Positions 16,970 through 26,637 are shown, numbered from the stretch's first letter. The stretch: 64,000 nucleotides of DNA from an uncultured Acidobacteriia bacterium (GCA_903875575.1 CAIQWJ010000065.1:41806-105805), one strand, 5' to 3'. Numbers and translations are program-made. Notes: generated by a model from the letters alone, not told the origin.

Positions 16970-19567
16970 CTACTCGTCTCTCAAAATCTCCAGCGGCTTC
17001 TGTCCCAGCGTCCGATAACTCGCCAGCCAGCCGGTAGCCACCGCCAGGATCGCGGTGCCCACAATAGCCGAAAGCACCGGAACCATATCGACCCCCGTTT
17101 CAGCCTTCAGCAAACGGTTCAGCAGAATCCAGCCAAACCCTCCAGCCAGCATCCCGCCCATCAGACCCGCCACCGTTCCGATCACGAAAAACTCCACAGA
17201 GAAGATCTTTGCAATCCGCCCCCGTGTGGCACCGAGCGTTTTCAGAATCACCACTTCGCGGATGCGACGGAATCGGGTTCCCGCCACACTCGACGCCAGG
17301 ATCACCGCGCCCGCCAGCATGGAGAAGCCGGAGATGAACCGCACCACCATAGAGATCTGGTCTACGACCGACTGGATGATTTCCAGCACATCCGCCATGT
17401 TGATCACTGTGATCGTCGAATACTTATCGTAAATCGCTTTCTGCATCCGGCCTACACTGTCGGGCTTCATACGCACACCGCCATAATAAATGGCCGGCAA
17501 CCCATCGAGCGCGCCGGGCGCAAAGAAAAATTCGATGCGGGCGGTTAATCGCTCGTTCTGCGTTTTGTGAATTGCCGCGACGGTGGACTCAAACGTCCGC
17601 GCGGGAGTTGACCACACGATTTTCGAGCCAACATGGACGTTGAGGAGTTTAGCGGCCGCCTCCGCAACAGATACGAGCGCGTCTTTGGGATGCGCTTTCT
17701 CATCCCACCACTGGCCCTCCACCACCGTTGTGAACTGCGGGAGCGGGCCTTCACTGGCCAGCGAAACATTGCCCGCATAGCGCCGCCCCATGCCACGTTG
17801 CTCACCCCTGCGTACGGGAGTTCCGTCAATAGAATCGATCCGCGCTGTGACCGAGCCTGTCATCTCCGGAACCCCCAGCACCCCCGGTTGATTCCGGAGG
17901 ATATCCATGACTCCGTCGCGATTCGCCGCCGTCACGTCCAGCAGATAAACGTTGGGCAGGCCGGGCGGCGCGGTGCGCATAATATCGTGCAGCACGCCGC
18001 GCTGGATGATCCAGACCGACACGGTAAACATCACGCCCACGCCAAGTGCGATAACGGCGGCTCCGGCGTGATTACCCGGGCGATAGAGATTCGCAATTCC
18101 CTGCCGAAGAACCGGTCCGGAGGCGCGTGGAAGGTGACGCCCAAGCAGGCGCAGCCCTCGCAGTAAAACCCATGAAATTGCCGACAGCACCGCCAGTCCC
18201 GCCGCAATACCCATGGCAAAGTAACGGCCCGTTTCCGCACTATCGCTCAGCCACGCGGCCAGCAAGCCCACGAACACCAGAATCAGAACGCCGGAGAACA
18301 GCGACGCTGCTACGCGGCTCCACCACTCACGGAACGTAGCCTTCGGCGCGGCCATCTCACGCCGAAAGATCACCGCAGGCCGGATATTCCGAATGCCCAG
18401 CAGCGGCGGAATCGTAAACAGAAGCACCGTCAGAACGCCCACCAGCAGCCCCTGCAGGGCGGAAAGTGGGCTGAAGCGCGGCAACGACGTCAGATGAAAG
18501 TAGCCGGAAAGGAAGATGGGAAACATCGTCTGGACCAGCGAGCCAAACGTTATACCCACCGCGCTCCCGGCCAGCCCCAGACCGATCGTTTGTATCAGGT
18601 AGATCCGCAGTATCTGACCAGATGTCGCCCCCAGGCATTTCATCACCGCAATGGAATCCATCTTCTGCTGCAGATGCGCCTGAATTGCGGTGGCCACTCC
18701 CAGAGCGCCAATCACAAGAGCAACCAGACTGACCAAAGACAGAAAGGTTGTCGATTGCCGCAGCCCCTGTTCGATCAACGGATGCGCCTGCGTGTAATCG
18801 GCAATCATGCTGCCGTTGCCTGGACGCGCCCGCCCGTTTGGCTGGTAGACCTTCTCGAGTTCGCCGCGGACATCCGCGATTTGCATGGTAACCGGAATTT
18901 TGAAAAGAAAACGCTCCGAGGCACGGCTTCCCGGCACCAGCAACCCCGTCCGCTCCAGTCCGGCACGCGAGATCATCACCCGCGGCCCCACATTAATGCT
19001 GCCGGTCATGCGGTCCGGCTCGTTCGTGACTTCGGCGACAATCCGAAAAGCCTGGCCGCCGATCCTGACCGAGTCGCCAATATGGGCACCCAAACGTAAC
19101 AGCACGCCATCGGAAACGACGACCGCATCCTGCGTCAGCACCGTGCGCAAATCCGCAACTGGCTCCAGGGTGACTTTGCCATAGAACGGATACATCTCCG
19201 GATCTACGGCTTTCACCGAAAGCAGGACCGGCACCGCATCTTCTGGTTTGGCATTGGGCGGCAGCGCCATCGTCACCGTTTCCGTGATCTGGGTGCGGCG
19301 AACGCCCCGCGCTGCGAGCGAGTCCATGGCCGCAGTCTGTTGCGGTGTGGGTAACTCGAAGGTGCGCACGGTCAGGTCAGCCGCCATAAACGTGCGGGCG
19401 TCGCGCTGCAGCATCGTGTGGAAAGCCTGCGAGAACCCTCGCACCCCGCTCAGTGACGCGACTCCCGCTGCCACCGCGAGGATCACAAACACGAATCGCC
19501 CGGTGGATGCCCGGGTTTCGCGCCAGGCAATCTTGGCGGCCGTCCGGTACGGGCTCGGCTTATGCAT
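16970..19567 (-). CDS. ybbP: ABC transporter permease, YbbP type (FtsX-like)
   Basis: An 865-aa permease with an N-terminal helix (about 22-44), a long periplasmic domain, then two FtsX-like blocks of helices (about 265-400 and 750-860) with central helices at about 425-470. This is the layout of COG3127/YbbP permeases, thought to work with a LolD-like ATPase on lipids or lipoproteins. Its start overlaps the end of the ATPase gene by 8 bp. The ybbP-ybbA pair is divergent from a tesA-like gene, the same arrangement as in Escherichia coli. Confidence 0.88.
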   Translation of the reverse strand: MHKPSPYRTAAKIAWRETRASTGRFVFVILAVAAGVASLSGVRGFSQAFHTMLQRDARTFMAADLTVRTFELPTPQQTAAMDSLAARGVRRTQITETVTMALPPNAKPEDAVPVLLSVKAVDPEMYPFYGKVTLEPVADLRTVLTQDAVVVSDGVLLRLGAHIGDSVRIGGQAFRIVAEVTNEPDRMTGSINVGPRVMISRAGLERTGLLVPGSRASERFLFKIPVTMQIADVRGELEKVYQPNGRARPGNGSMIADYTQAHPLIEQGLRQSTTFLSLVSLVALVIGALGVATAIQAHLQQKMDSIAVMKCLGATSGQILRIYLIQTIGLGLAGSAVGITFGSLVQTMFPIFLSGYFHLTSLPRFSPLSALQGLLVGVLTVLLFTIPPLLGIRNIRPAVIFRREMAAPKATFREWWSRVAASLFSGVLILVFVGLLAAWLSDSAETGRYFAMGIAAGLAVLSAISWVLLRGLRLLGRHLPRASGPVLRQGIANLYRPGNHAGAAVIALGVGVMFTVSVWIIQRGVLHDIMRTAPPGLPNVYLLDVTAANRDGVMDILRNQPGVLGVPEMTGSVTARIDSIDGTPVRRGEQRGMGRRYAGNVSLASEGPLPQFTTVVEGQWWDEKAHPKDALVSVAEAAAKLLNVHVGSKIVWSTPARTFESTVAAIHKTQNERLTARIEFFFAPGALDGLPAIYYGGVRMKPDSVGRMQKAIYDKYSTITVINMADVLEIIQSVVDQISMVVRFISGFSMLAGAVILASSVAGTRFRRIREVVILKTLGATRGRIAKIFSVEFFVIGTVAGLMGGMLAGGFGWILLNRLLKAETGVDMVPVLSAIVGTAILAVATGWLASYRTLGQKPLEILRDE

Positions 19568-20297
19568 TCGGACTCACTTCGTGCAGAACGCGTTCGTCGC
19601 TGACCACCAGACCATCGCGAAGAGTAATGACACGGTCGGCGTGTTTGGCCAAAGCCGGATCATGTGTCACCAGCACCAGGGTGGCACCCTCCTGCCGGTT
19701 CAGTTCCAGCAGAATTTCCAGCACCTGATTCCCGGTTTTGCCGTCCAGATTGCCGGTCGGCTCATCGGCCAGCAGGATGGGAGGTTTGGTGATGAATGCC
19801 CGCGCCAGCGCCACACGCTGTTGTTCACCGCCGGAAAGCTGCACCGGGTAGTGATCCATACGATCTCCCAGGCCGACCCTGGTCAACAATTCCCGAGCCC
19901 GCTTCACCACGTCGAAATCCGCCCCGGCGAGTTCGGCAGGCAACAGGACGTTCTCCTCCGCTGTCAGCGTGGGGATCAGTTGGAACGATTGAAACACGAA
20001 ACCGATCTTTTTGCCGCGAACCTCCGACATGCGGTCTTCGGAGAGCCCGGTAATGTCCTGGCCGTCCAGAATGATCCGACCGGTCGTCGAACTGTCCAGC
20101 CCGGCGAGCAGGCCCAACAGAGTGCTCTTGCCACTGCCGGACGGCCCCATGATGGCGGCAAACTCACCCTGCGGGATTACCAGGTTGATGCCGCGCAGGA
20201 TTTCCACCTGATGGGTGGGAGTAGCAATAGTGCGAGTAAGGTCGATCACTTCAATAATTGGGCGGGGAATGGCGGAGCTCCTGTGGGTATCTGTCAT
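19560..20297 (-). CDS. ybbA: ABC transporter ATP-binding protein, YbbA/LolD type
   Basis: A 245-aa ATPase. Walker [11 protein letters not shown]-loop [17 protein letters not shown], signature [14 protein letters not shown], Walker [13 protein letters not shown] and the switch H in LVTHDP are all present. It belongs to the MacB/LolD branch and pairs with the YbbP permease. I place the start at 20297, since residues before it in the longer frame (to 20363) lie in the divergent gene. Even so its start codon sits only about 5 bp from that of the divergent esterase. Confidence 0.9.
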   Translation of the reverse strand: MTDTHRSSAIPRPIIEVIDLTRTIATPTHQVEILRGINLVIPQGEFAAIMGPSGSGKSTLLGLLAGLDSSTTGRIILDGQDITGLSEDRMSEVRGKKIGFVFQSFQLIPTLTAEENVLLPAELAGADFDVVKRARELLTRVGLGDRMDHYPVQLSGGEQQRVALARAFITKPPILLADEPTGNLDGKTGNQVLEILLELNRQEGATLVLVTHDPALAKHADRVITLRDGLVVSDERVLHEVSPNA

Positions 20298-20301
20298 GAT
20301 T

Positions 20302-21009
20302 ATGGCAGTGAAGGCAAACCGGATCTGTGTCGCTATACAAAACCTAACGCTTTGTACGTGCATTCTGTTCAGCGGTTGCGGCGGGGGCGCTACATCGCAA
20401 CCCCAGCGTGCCGTTGTTACGCCGGCTTCGCCTCCTGCTCAACTCGCCGAAGTGCCGGATTCCCGCCCTGTCATTGTCGCGTTCGGAGATAGTCTGACGG
20501 CAGGCTATGGCGTGGAACCGGGCAAGAGCTACCCGGACGACCTGCAACGGCTGATTGATGCCGCCGGGTTGTTGTATCACGTAGTGAACCTCGGGGTCAG
20601 CGGTGATACTACAACTGACGGAATCCAGCGACTGCCGGAGGTTCTGGCAGCTAAACCGACAGTTGTAATTCTGGAATTTGGGGGTAACGATGGACTTCGC
20701 GGGCTACCGGTTTCCACTACCAGAGCAAATCAGATCCAGATGGTGGAAACCCTGCAGAAGGCCGGAATCAGGATACTGTTAGCAGGGATGAGCCTGCCGC
20801 GAAACTACGGCCCAGAGTACATCCATTCGTTTGAACAGGTCTATGTGGATATAGCCGCCCAATACCACCTGGCTAGGATCCCTTTCCTGCTGGAGGGTGT
20901 TGGCGGACATCCGGAACTCCTTCAGGCGGACGGAATACATCCAACGGCGGACGGGTGCAAGATCGTTTCTAATAATGTAATGAAGTACTTACAGGACTTA
21001 CTTAAATAA
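20302..21009 (+). CDS. tesA: TesA-like GDSL esterase/lysophospholipase, lipoprotein
   Basis: A 235-aa SGNH hydrolase. Block I is AFGDSLTAGYG with the nucleophile Ser, block II contains NLGVSGDTTTDG, block III is GGNDGLRG and block V is DGIHPTADG with the catalytic Asp and His. An N-terminal lipoprotein signal ends in LFSGC, so the enzyme is probably membrane-anchored in the periplasm. The family acts as thioesterase, lysophospholipase or arylesterase. The start is uncertain: ATG 20296, ATG 20302 and GTG 20308 are all possible. Confidence 0.88.
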   Translation: MAVKANRICVAIQNLTLCTCILFSGCGGGATSQPQRAVVTPASPPAQLAEVPDSRPVIVAFGDSLTAGYGVEPGKSYPDDLQRLIDAAGLLYHVVNLGVSGDTTTDGIQRLPEVLAAKPTVVILEFGGNDGLRGLPVSTTRANQIQMVETLQKAGIRILLAGMSLPRNYGPEYIHSFEQVYVDIAAQYHLARIPFLLEGVGGHPELLQADGIHPTADGCKIVSNNVMKYLQDLLK

Positions 21010-21098
21010 ACTTCTAAGGCCTCGCCTGTCTCCGGGCAAGTATCACTCAATTTTTCTATATTAATCTTCGGCGATTTCCGTTAGATTAGAAGTAGATT

Positions 21099-21617
21099 AT
21101 GCCCACTGACGCTCTCATTGAGCTAGGTTCCGGATCTGGGACGCCAATTGGCGCAACCAGGAAACCCGGAACTACCCGCCACCCACGAAATGTGGCCACG
21201 CTGTTACTGGCCGATTCTGACCTTGCCTCCAGACTTACACTGAAAAGTGTTTTGGGGAAAGCTGGTTACGCGGTAGAAGGTGCTGCCAGCGCAGCCGAGG
21301 CCATCACACGACTGGACTCAAAACAATACCAGTTAGTGCTTGCGGACCTTCGAACAGAATCCGAAGATGCCGGGCCTGCCGTCCTTGCCTACGCCAGGCA
21401 AAAAGAATACCGCCCGGCCACAGCACTGATCACCATGGATATGACAGAACCGGAGTCCACAACCGCTAAATGCGGGACTGTGCCAGCTCCGGCATTAGAT
21501 CGGGTAGTTACGATGAGCGATGAGGACGTCTCCAACCTCCTGGCCAACGTCGCCGAACTCATCAGCCTCCGGGCGGACCGCCGGATGCGTCGAGCATTTC
21601 GCGCCAGCGCTGGTTAA
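21099..21617 (+). CDS. Receiver-domain protein (stand-alone, possibly degenerate)
   Basis: A 172-aa protein with a disordered N-terminus of about 30 residues and then a CheY-like receiver: acidic pair D39/D41 in LLADSD and phospho-acceptor D83 in LVLADLR. The usual Lys-Pro after strand 5 is not seen; DRVVTMSDED stands there instead. There is no output domain. No kinase lies nearby. The protein ends in a basic helix (RADRRMRRAFRA). Confidence 0.7.
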   Translation: MPTDALIELGSGSGTPIGATRKPGTTRHPRNVATLLLADSDLASRLTLKSVLGKAGYAVEGAASAAEAITRLDSKQYQLVLADLRTESEDAGPAVLAYARQKEYRPATALITMDMTEPESTTAKCGTVPAPALDRVVTMSDEDVSNLLANVAELISLRADRRMRRAFRASAG

Positions 21618-21623
21618 GCGTCC

Positions 21624-22919
21624 CTATCGGTTAAAACCGATCTGAGTGGGTAGAATCGTGGCCGGGGTCAGTGGAGTCGTGACACGGAAGAAGTTCTTCG
21701 CAGCCAATAACTTATAGACATCTCCCGCAACGCCGGAAGCCATCGGACCGATCGAAGGCTTACCTCCCGTCAGAAGCACTACGACTACGAGTTTACGTCC
21801 GCCGTTCTCGTTGAACGAGCCAAACCAGCCGAGATGCGTCCGGCCTTCACTGCATGTACCGGTCTTGCCAAGAATCGTTTCCTCCTGGCTGGCACGGCGA
21901 GCCGTCCCAAACTCCACCGCGCCCTTCATGCCGGGCTTGATGGTGGAAATCAGGTTGCCGATATCCAGACGGCGTTTGATCTGTGACTGGAAATTCCGGA
22001 TCTCTTCATCGGATCTTGGGTACTGAAGCCAGTAAAGCGTCCCACCGTTCGCGACCGCAGTCATTAAGCCAGCAAGTTCCAACGGAGTCTGGGAAATCTC
22101 TTCTCCAAAGCTGGTCAGCATCCCCATACCGCCGTCTTTCGGCGGCGCAGGCGGGAAATATCCGGGATGTTCGCCTTCGATGTTCAGGCCGGCCTTTTCG
22201 CCGTAGCCGAACAATTTGGCATAGTAGCTGTACTTGTCGTAGCCGAGCTTCACGCCCAGATTGGCGAAATAGTAGTTATTCGAGAACGCCAGCGCGTCGG
22301 TCAGATCGAGAGAACTTTTGCTATTGAACCGGATCGGACTCACCCTGGCCACCATGTTTTCATGCAGCGCTGCCAAGGCTACGGAGACCTTCACCGTAGA
22401 GCAGGGCTGAAACCCGCCGCCCAGGGCAAGCTGCTGATTGACGATGGTCAGAATTCGGCCCGTTTCGGGATCGACCACAACAACTGAACCATTCATGCCA
22501 CCCAGCGCCTGCACGGCCGCAGCCCGTACAACCTGGTCTTCGCCAGCCGTAATGTCGCCGGACGTGGAATCTTTGTATGTCGGCTCGTCCCAGGTTTGCA
22601 CCCAACGCTGTCCCTTAGCGGAACCGCTGGCAGCCCTGGAACGTTTATTAGCTACCGCAACATTTGCCGGAGCCACATTGGCCTTTGGCAGGACAGCCGG
22701 CTTCACCGGTGCCTTTGCGGCCACCACCACACCCTTCTTACGCAGAGGTGCCTTCGCTGCAACATGAGTGCCAGCTACAGCCTTACCTGTCGCAGCTTTC
22801 CTGTGGGACGTTTTTGGTTTGGCTGCCTGGGCAAGAACTCCGCCAGTCAGACCGATTGCCAGCGCGAGCGAGACACACGCTCGAACGCCATCGCGGGTAC
22901 GTGAGTAGTGCTTCGACAT
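21624..22919 (-). CDS. Penicillin-binding transpeptidase domain protein
   Basis: A 431-aa protein. An N-terminal membrane helix or signal (about 14-32), then a 75-residue Ala/Lys/Pro-rich linker, then a transpeptidase domain: S174-T-V-K177, S213-N-N215 and K352-T-G. It lacks the dimerisation domain of class B PBPs such as FtsI or PBP2, so it is a compact form. It probably cross-links peptidoglycan; a beta-lactamase-like activity cannot be excluded. It is monocistronic and convergent with the receiver gene. Confidence 0.85.
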   Translation of the reverse strand: MSKHYSRTRDGVRACVSLALAIGLTGGVLAQAAKPKTSHRKAATGKAVAGTHVAAKAPLRKKGVVVAAKAPVKPAVLPKANVAPANVAVANKRSRAASGSAKGQRWVQTWDEPTYKDSTSGDITAGEDQVVRAAAVQALGGMNGSVVVVDPETGRILTIVNQQLALGGGFQPCSTVKVSVALAALHENMVARVSPIRFNSKSSLDLTDALAFSNNYYFANLGVKLGYDKYSYYAKLFGYGEKAGLNIEGEHPGYFPPAPPKDGGMGMLTSFGEEISQTPLELAGLMTAVANGGTLYWLQYPRSDEEIRNFQSQIKRRLDIGNLISTIKPGMKGAVEFGTARRASQEETILGKTGTCSEGRTHLGWFGSFNENGGRKLVVVVLLTGGKPSIGPMASGVAGDVYKLLAAKNFFRVTTPLTPATILPTQIGFNR

Positions 22920-23100
22920 AATGTTTGTGAGAGCGGAAGACTACGAGCCATACTTGCCGGGGAGCAACCGGACAACCTATTCTCTACCTTTTGGCCGCCC
23001 CGGGTCAATCACAATTCGCCTGCTTTTTCATACTATTTAACTGCGAAAATTGAGTTAGAATCAACCTTCTCCATCGCGGAGTTGATCGGCACACTGCCGA

Positions 23101-23796
23101 ATGAACTTTATGAACCTGACTTCACTCAACCGCGCCGTCATCGCCTGCGCCAAATGCCCCAGGCTAATCGAGCACTGTCGGAACGTCGCCCAAACCAAGC
23201 GTCGCGCCTACCAGGACTGGGATTACTGGGGCAAGCCAGTTCCCTCCTTTGGCGACCCCGCCGCCAGCCTAGTCATCGTCGGCTTGGCTCCGGGTGCCCA
23301 CGGAGCCAATCGCACCGGGCGTATGTTCACCGGAGATCGCTCAGGCGATTTCCTCTATCGCTCGCTCCACCGCGCCGGCTTCGCCTCCCAGCCTGAGAGC
23401 ATTTGCCGAACGGATGGACTCACGCTCCGGGACGCCTGGATCACGGCCTCCGCGCATTGTGCGCCTCCCGACAACAAGCCGACACCCGAAGAGCTCCGCA
23501 CCTGCCGGCCCTGGCTCGAAAAGGAGTTCGAGGCCCTGCACAACGCCAAAGTGGTGGTCGCGTTGGGCAAGATCGCGTTCGATACCTGCCTTGCGATCCT
23601 GAAGGAGCGGGGCCAGATCACCCGCGTGTCAGATTACAAATTCGGCCATGGCGCACTCCACGCGCTCGATCCGCTATTGCTGTGCTCTTATCATCCGAGC
23701 CAGCAGAACACCTCCACCGGTCGCCTCACTCAAGCCATGCTGGACGACGTTTTCCTGCAGGCCAGCCGCCTGATCGCAGATGAAAAGCCGCGCTAA
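23101..23796 (+). CDS. udgB: Family 5 uracil-DNA glycosylase (UDGb)
   Basis: A 231-aa DNA repair enzyme that removes uracil and other deaminated bases. Fe-S cluster cysteines: C16-x2-C19, C120 and C135. Motif 1 is GLAPGAHGANRTGRMFTGD, with the family-5 feature that the usual catalytic Asp/Asn is replaced, and motif 2 is SYHPSQQNTSTG. The length fits the family. The start at 23101 gives the expected spacing to the first Cys pair. The stop overlaps the convergent M24 gene end by 4 bp. Confidence 0.93.
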   Translation: MNFMNLTSLNRAVIACAKCPRLIEHCRNVAQTKRRAYQDWDYWGKPVPSFGDPAASLVIVGLAPGAHGANRTGRMFTGDRSGDFLYRSLHRAGFASQPESICRTDGLTLRDAWITASAHCAPPDNKPTPEELRTCRPWLEKEFEALHNAKVVVALGKIAFDTCLAILKERGQITRVSDYKFGHGALHALDPLLLCSYHPSQQNTSTGRLTQAMLDDVFLQASRLIADEKPR

Positions 23797-24959
23797 CCGG
23801 CGATTCGGACCAGTTCGCGCTGCACTTCGCCCGTCGTCTGCGCGCTTCCGGTGCCGACGTAAACGTTGAGTTCGGATCGCACCCCGAAGTCTTTCAGATA
23901 AATCCCAGGTTCTACCGAAAACAAGGCACCCGGCACAATCCGGCGCTCATCATGCGTTTCGAGGTTGTCCATATTGGCACCGGAGCCGTGGACTTCCTCG
24001 CCAATCGAGTGCCCGGTCCGGTGGACGAAAGCATCGCCAAATCCAGATGCGGCAATATGAGACCGCGCCGCATCGTCCACCTCAAAGCCGCGGATCTCCC
24101 GCCCTGCGGCCACCGCGCTGACCACTGCGTCAACAGCTTTATCGCGCGCATCGCGGACAATCTCAAACACCCGCTGCACGCGTTCCGTCGGTTCCCCGCA
24201 GAATCCGTTCCAGGTAATGTCGTAGTAGACGGAACCCGGTTGATCGAGCTTGGCCCACATATCAAGTAAGACGTAGTCGCCAGGCAGAATGGGTACGGAG
24301 GTGGCAACCGTCGGCTCGTAGTGCGGGTCGCCGGCATGGCCGTTCACGCCCACAATCGGCCCGCTATCCGCAACCAGGCCAGCGCGTCGAAACTCGTCCA
24401 GCACCCAATCCCGAACCTCTACCTCGCTCACGCCAGTTGCCAGTTTCTCGCCAATAAAGCGGAATGCACCGGCGCGAACCACATCCACCCGGCGTCCCGC
24501 CTCCAGGTGTGACTCAAACTGCTCAGCCGTCAGGCAGGCTTCAAACTCCTGAATCAATTCGGCGGAAGTCACCACTTCCACACCGCAATCGCGCACTAGT
24601 TCCACCGTCCCGGCATCCACCATCGCGACGTAAGGAATGGCGCATTTGGCGGAATACTGCATCGCCACGCGCGTTGCGCCGGTCAACAGTTTCGCCAGAC
24701 CCTCCTGCTGGGAACGCCAGCTGGAATAGACGATCTTGTCGCCCGGCACGGCATCCAGTTGTCGCGATTCGATGCGATGGACCAGCCCTCTCGGCTCACC
24801 CGCGGCGGGGATGAAGTAATACCAACGCCGCGAAACATGCGCGGCCGGAGTGATTCCGAGCACGCGGTAAGCCAGCGCGTCCCTCACGTGATGATCGAAA
24901 AAAAGCCAGCCGTCCAGTTTTTCCCGCTTAAGCGATTCCTGTATGCGTTTCAGGTCCAT
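23793..24959 (-). CDS. M24-family aminopeptidase (Xaa-Pro dipeptidase-like)
   Basis: A 388-aa cytoplasmic metallopeptidase. The creatinase-type N-domain (1-165) precedes a pita-bread catalytic domain with metal ligands in order: D in LLDMWAK, D in YYDITW, H in HRTGHSIG, E in SVEPGIYL and E in VRSELNV. It likely trims Xaa-Pro peptides. There is no signal peptide. It overlaps the upstream DUF167 gene by 32 bp, so the two are cotranscribed. Confidence 0.9.
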   Translation of the reverse strand: MDLKRIQESLKREKLDGWLFFDHHVRDALAYRVLGITPAAHVSRRWYYFIPAAGEPRGLVHRIESRQLDAVPGDKIVYSSWRSQQEGLAKLLTGATRVAMQYSAKCAIPYVAMVDAGTVELVRDCGVEVVTSAELIQEFEACLTAEQFESHLEAGRRVDVVRAGAFRFIGEKLATGVSEVEVRDWVLDEFRRAGLVADSGPIVGVNGHAGDPHYEPTVATSVPILPGDYVLLDMWAKLDQPGSVYYDITWNGFCGEPTERVQRVFEIVRDARDKAVDAVVSAVAAGREIRGFEVDDAARSHIAASGFGDAFVHRTGHSIGEEVHGSGANMDNLETHDERRIVPGALFSVEPGIYLKDFGVRSELNVYVGTGSAQTTGEVQRELVRIAG

Positions 24960-25236
24960 GCGATTCGAGAATAGCGCGTTCCAGCGCCTCGCGGTCCACG
25001 CCTTCTATCTCGACGGTCTTCATTGGAGAGGTAAACCCGCTGACAATACGAACGGCGCTGGCTGGCTTGCCGGTCAGCTTCGCCAGATACTTCATCACGG
25101 CTTCATTCGCCTTCCCATCGACCGGTGGCGCCGCGATCTGTAGTTTCCAGACATCGCCCAGCTTGCCGGCAAACTGACTGCGTTTCGCCCCGGCGCGGAT
25201 CTTCAGTGTGATTCTCGCTCTGGCGTTTCCCGTCAT
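24928..25236 (-). CDS. DUF167/YggU family protein
   Basis: A 102-aa protein with the DUF167 pattern: ITLKIRAGAKRSQFAG, then IAAPPVDGKANEAVMKYLAK and VRIVSGFTSPMKTVEI. The family's role is unknown. It is the first gene of a two-gene unit with the M24 peptidase, overlapping it by 32 bp. Confidence 0.88.
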   Translation of the reverse strand: MTGNARARITLKIRAGAKRSQFAGKLGDVWKLQIAAPPVDGKANEAVMKYLAKLTGKPASAVRIVSGFTSPMKTVEIEGVDREALERAILESHGPETHTGIA

Positions 25237-25247
25237 ACATTAAGAAT

Positions 25248-25385
25248 ATGCGTACCTTCAGTGATTTGTCCGAAAGCGAAATTCTCGCTCTGGCCATTTC
25301 CCTCGAAGAAGAAGACGAGCGTATTTACGCCGACTACGCCGGAGGTCTCAGGCAGGGCTTCCCTGCCTCCGCCGCGTTGATGTGA
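25248..25385 (+). pseudogene. mbfA: Truncated mbfA-like (ferritin-like/VIT iron exporter) 5' fragment
   Basis: An ATG at 25248 opens 45 codons. The segment SESEILALAISLEEEDERIY matches the start of the ferritin-like domain of MbfA (rubrerythrin-VIT1 iron exporter), followed by ADYAGGLRQGFPASAALM. It stops abruptly at TGA 25383-25385, where the family continues for about 275 more residues including the VIT membrane domain. The break coincides with the left edge of the defence island. A 45-aa ferritin-domain stub cannot be functional as an exporter. Confidence 0.72.
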
Positions 25386-25395
25386 TACAGGACCG

Positions 25396-26598
25396 GTGTT
25401 CGAATGGAATCGCGGCTTTGACGGTCCTCCTCCACTGATTAAGAAATGGATCGCGCAGGATCCCTACGAGCTTGCTGGCCTCTCGGTTGGCGCGGGAACG
25501 GACAAGGTGGTCTCGACGGAGGACGCCCGGCTGATCAGCATCGTCGAGCAGCGTCGTTGCCATCCGCGGCTCTGGTCCTTCATTTCGCGCTACTACCCGA
25601 ATATCAAGACCACGGTGGAATTGGAACGACTTGATTTTCTGGCGGAAAGTCCGCCCCAGGCCGGCGAGCCTTTGGTGGTTCTGGACGTCTCCGGTGGCAG
25701 ATCCGCCGGTCTGGCCGATATTGAGCAGCCGGACCTGCTGGAACTCGGCACCAAATTCGAGAGCGCCTGCCTCAAGTTCGGCAAGACATGGCTGAATCCT
25801 TCCACGGCGATGCTGGCGATCGACGTAGCTCGTGACGTGAAGTTGAACAGGCCCGACGCGACGGTGGCGATCATAACACCGTACCGCGGGCAGGCTCAAC
25901 TGATTCGGCGCTGGCTCGAAGACGAACTGCGCGCTGACTCCGGAGCTCGTCACGGCATTCGACTGGAAGGCATTGACGTCGGAACCGTTCACACCTTTCA
26001 GGGATCGGAGGCCGACGTCGTCATATTCGACATGGTAGATGGCCCCCCGCGCCGGGATCTGGGCATTCTGCACCGGGATGACTACGGAATGCGGCTAACG
26101 AATGTCGCCATTACACGGGCAAGGGGCAAGTTGATACTAATTGTTCATAAGGCCTGGCTTAGGTCACAGGCCCGACGAGAACAAGCCCCGCTGCTTTGGG
26201 ATCTGGTCTTTGGTCCCGATGCAACAACGGCCTGTCGCGTGCTGCCGCCGGAGCGCAACACGGATGGAACAGAATCGCCGATCGAGAACATCCTTCTTAA
26301 AGAAATGCAACGCCGACAGTCTGAGCTTCCGCCGTTCTGTCTTCAGCACAGAATCCTCAATGAAACCGGGCGTATCGTTTCCCGAGCTGATTTCGCCTTT
26401 GTTGAGCAGCGGGTTGCCGTTTACTGTGACGGTGCACAGTTTCACTTGCCCAAGACTCAGTGGCAGAGAGACATCCGTCAAAGGCGGGAGTTGGCCAGGC
26501 TCGGCTGGGATCACCTCGTGTTTGGCGGATCCGAGATTCTAAAGGGATCCGGAACCGAATGTGTGGCAGAGATCATAAAGTTCTTTCAGAGTAGGTAG
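25396..26598 (+). pseudogene. 5'-truncated Dna2/Upf1-like helicase with C-terminal DUF559/Vsr-like nuclease
   Basis: A 400-codon open frame that is clearly the C-terminal part of a larger SF1 helicase. It has the EQRRCHP segment (motif IV region), IITPYRGQAQLIRRWL, motif V GTVHTFQGSEADVVIFD and motif VI RLTNVAITRARGKLILI. It lacks Walker A, Walker B and the usual QLPP motif, so it cannot be a working helicase alone. The last 110 residues look like a Vsr/DUF559 endonuclease: SPIEN, RADFAF, VAVYCDGAQFH and the GWDHLVF end. There is no RBS, and the GTG at 25396 is only formal. It was probably a member of the adjoining defence island before a deletion fused it to the mbfA stub. Confidence 0.75.
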
Positions 26599-26637
26599 CC
26601 GGAGCGCCAGGGCGGCAGACCGACTGCAACTCTTGCG

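Noticed and set aside
19248..20492. 414-codon frame across the ABC genes
   Set aside because: Antisense to YbbP/YbbA and crossing into tesA out of frame; no domain.
23355..23621. Antisense frames over the uracil-DNA glycosylase gene
   Set aside because: They are shadows of a gene with intact Fe-S cysteines and catalytic motifs.
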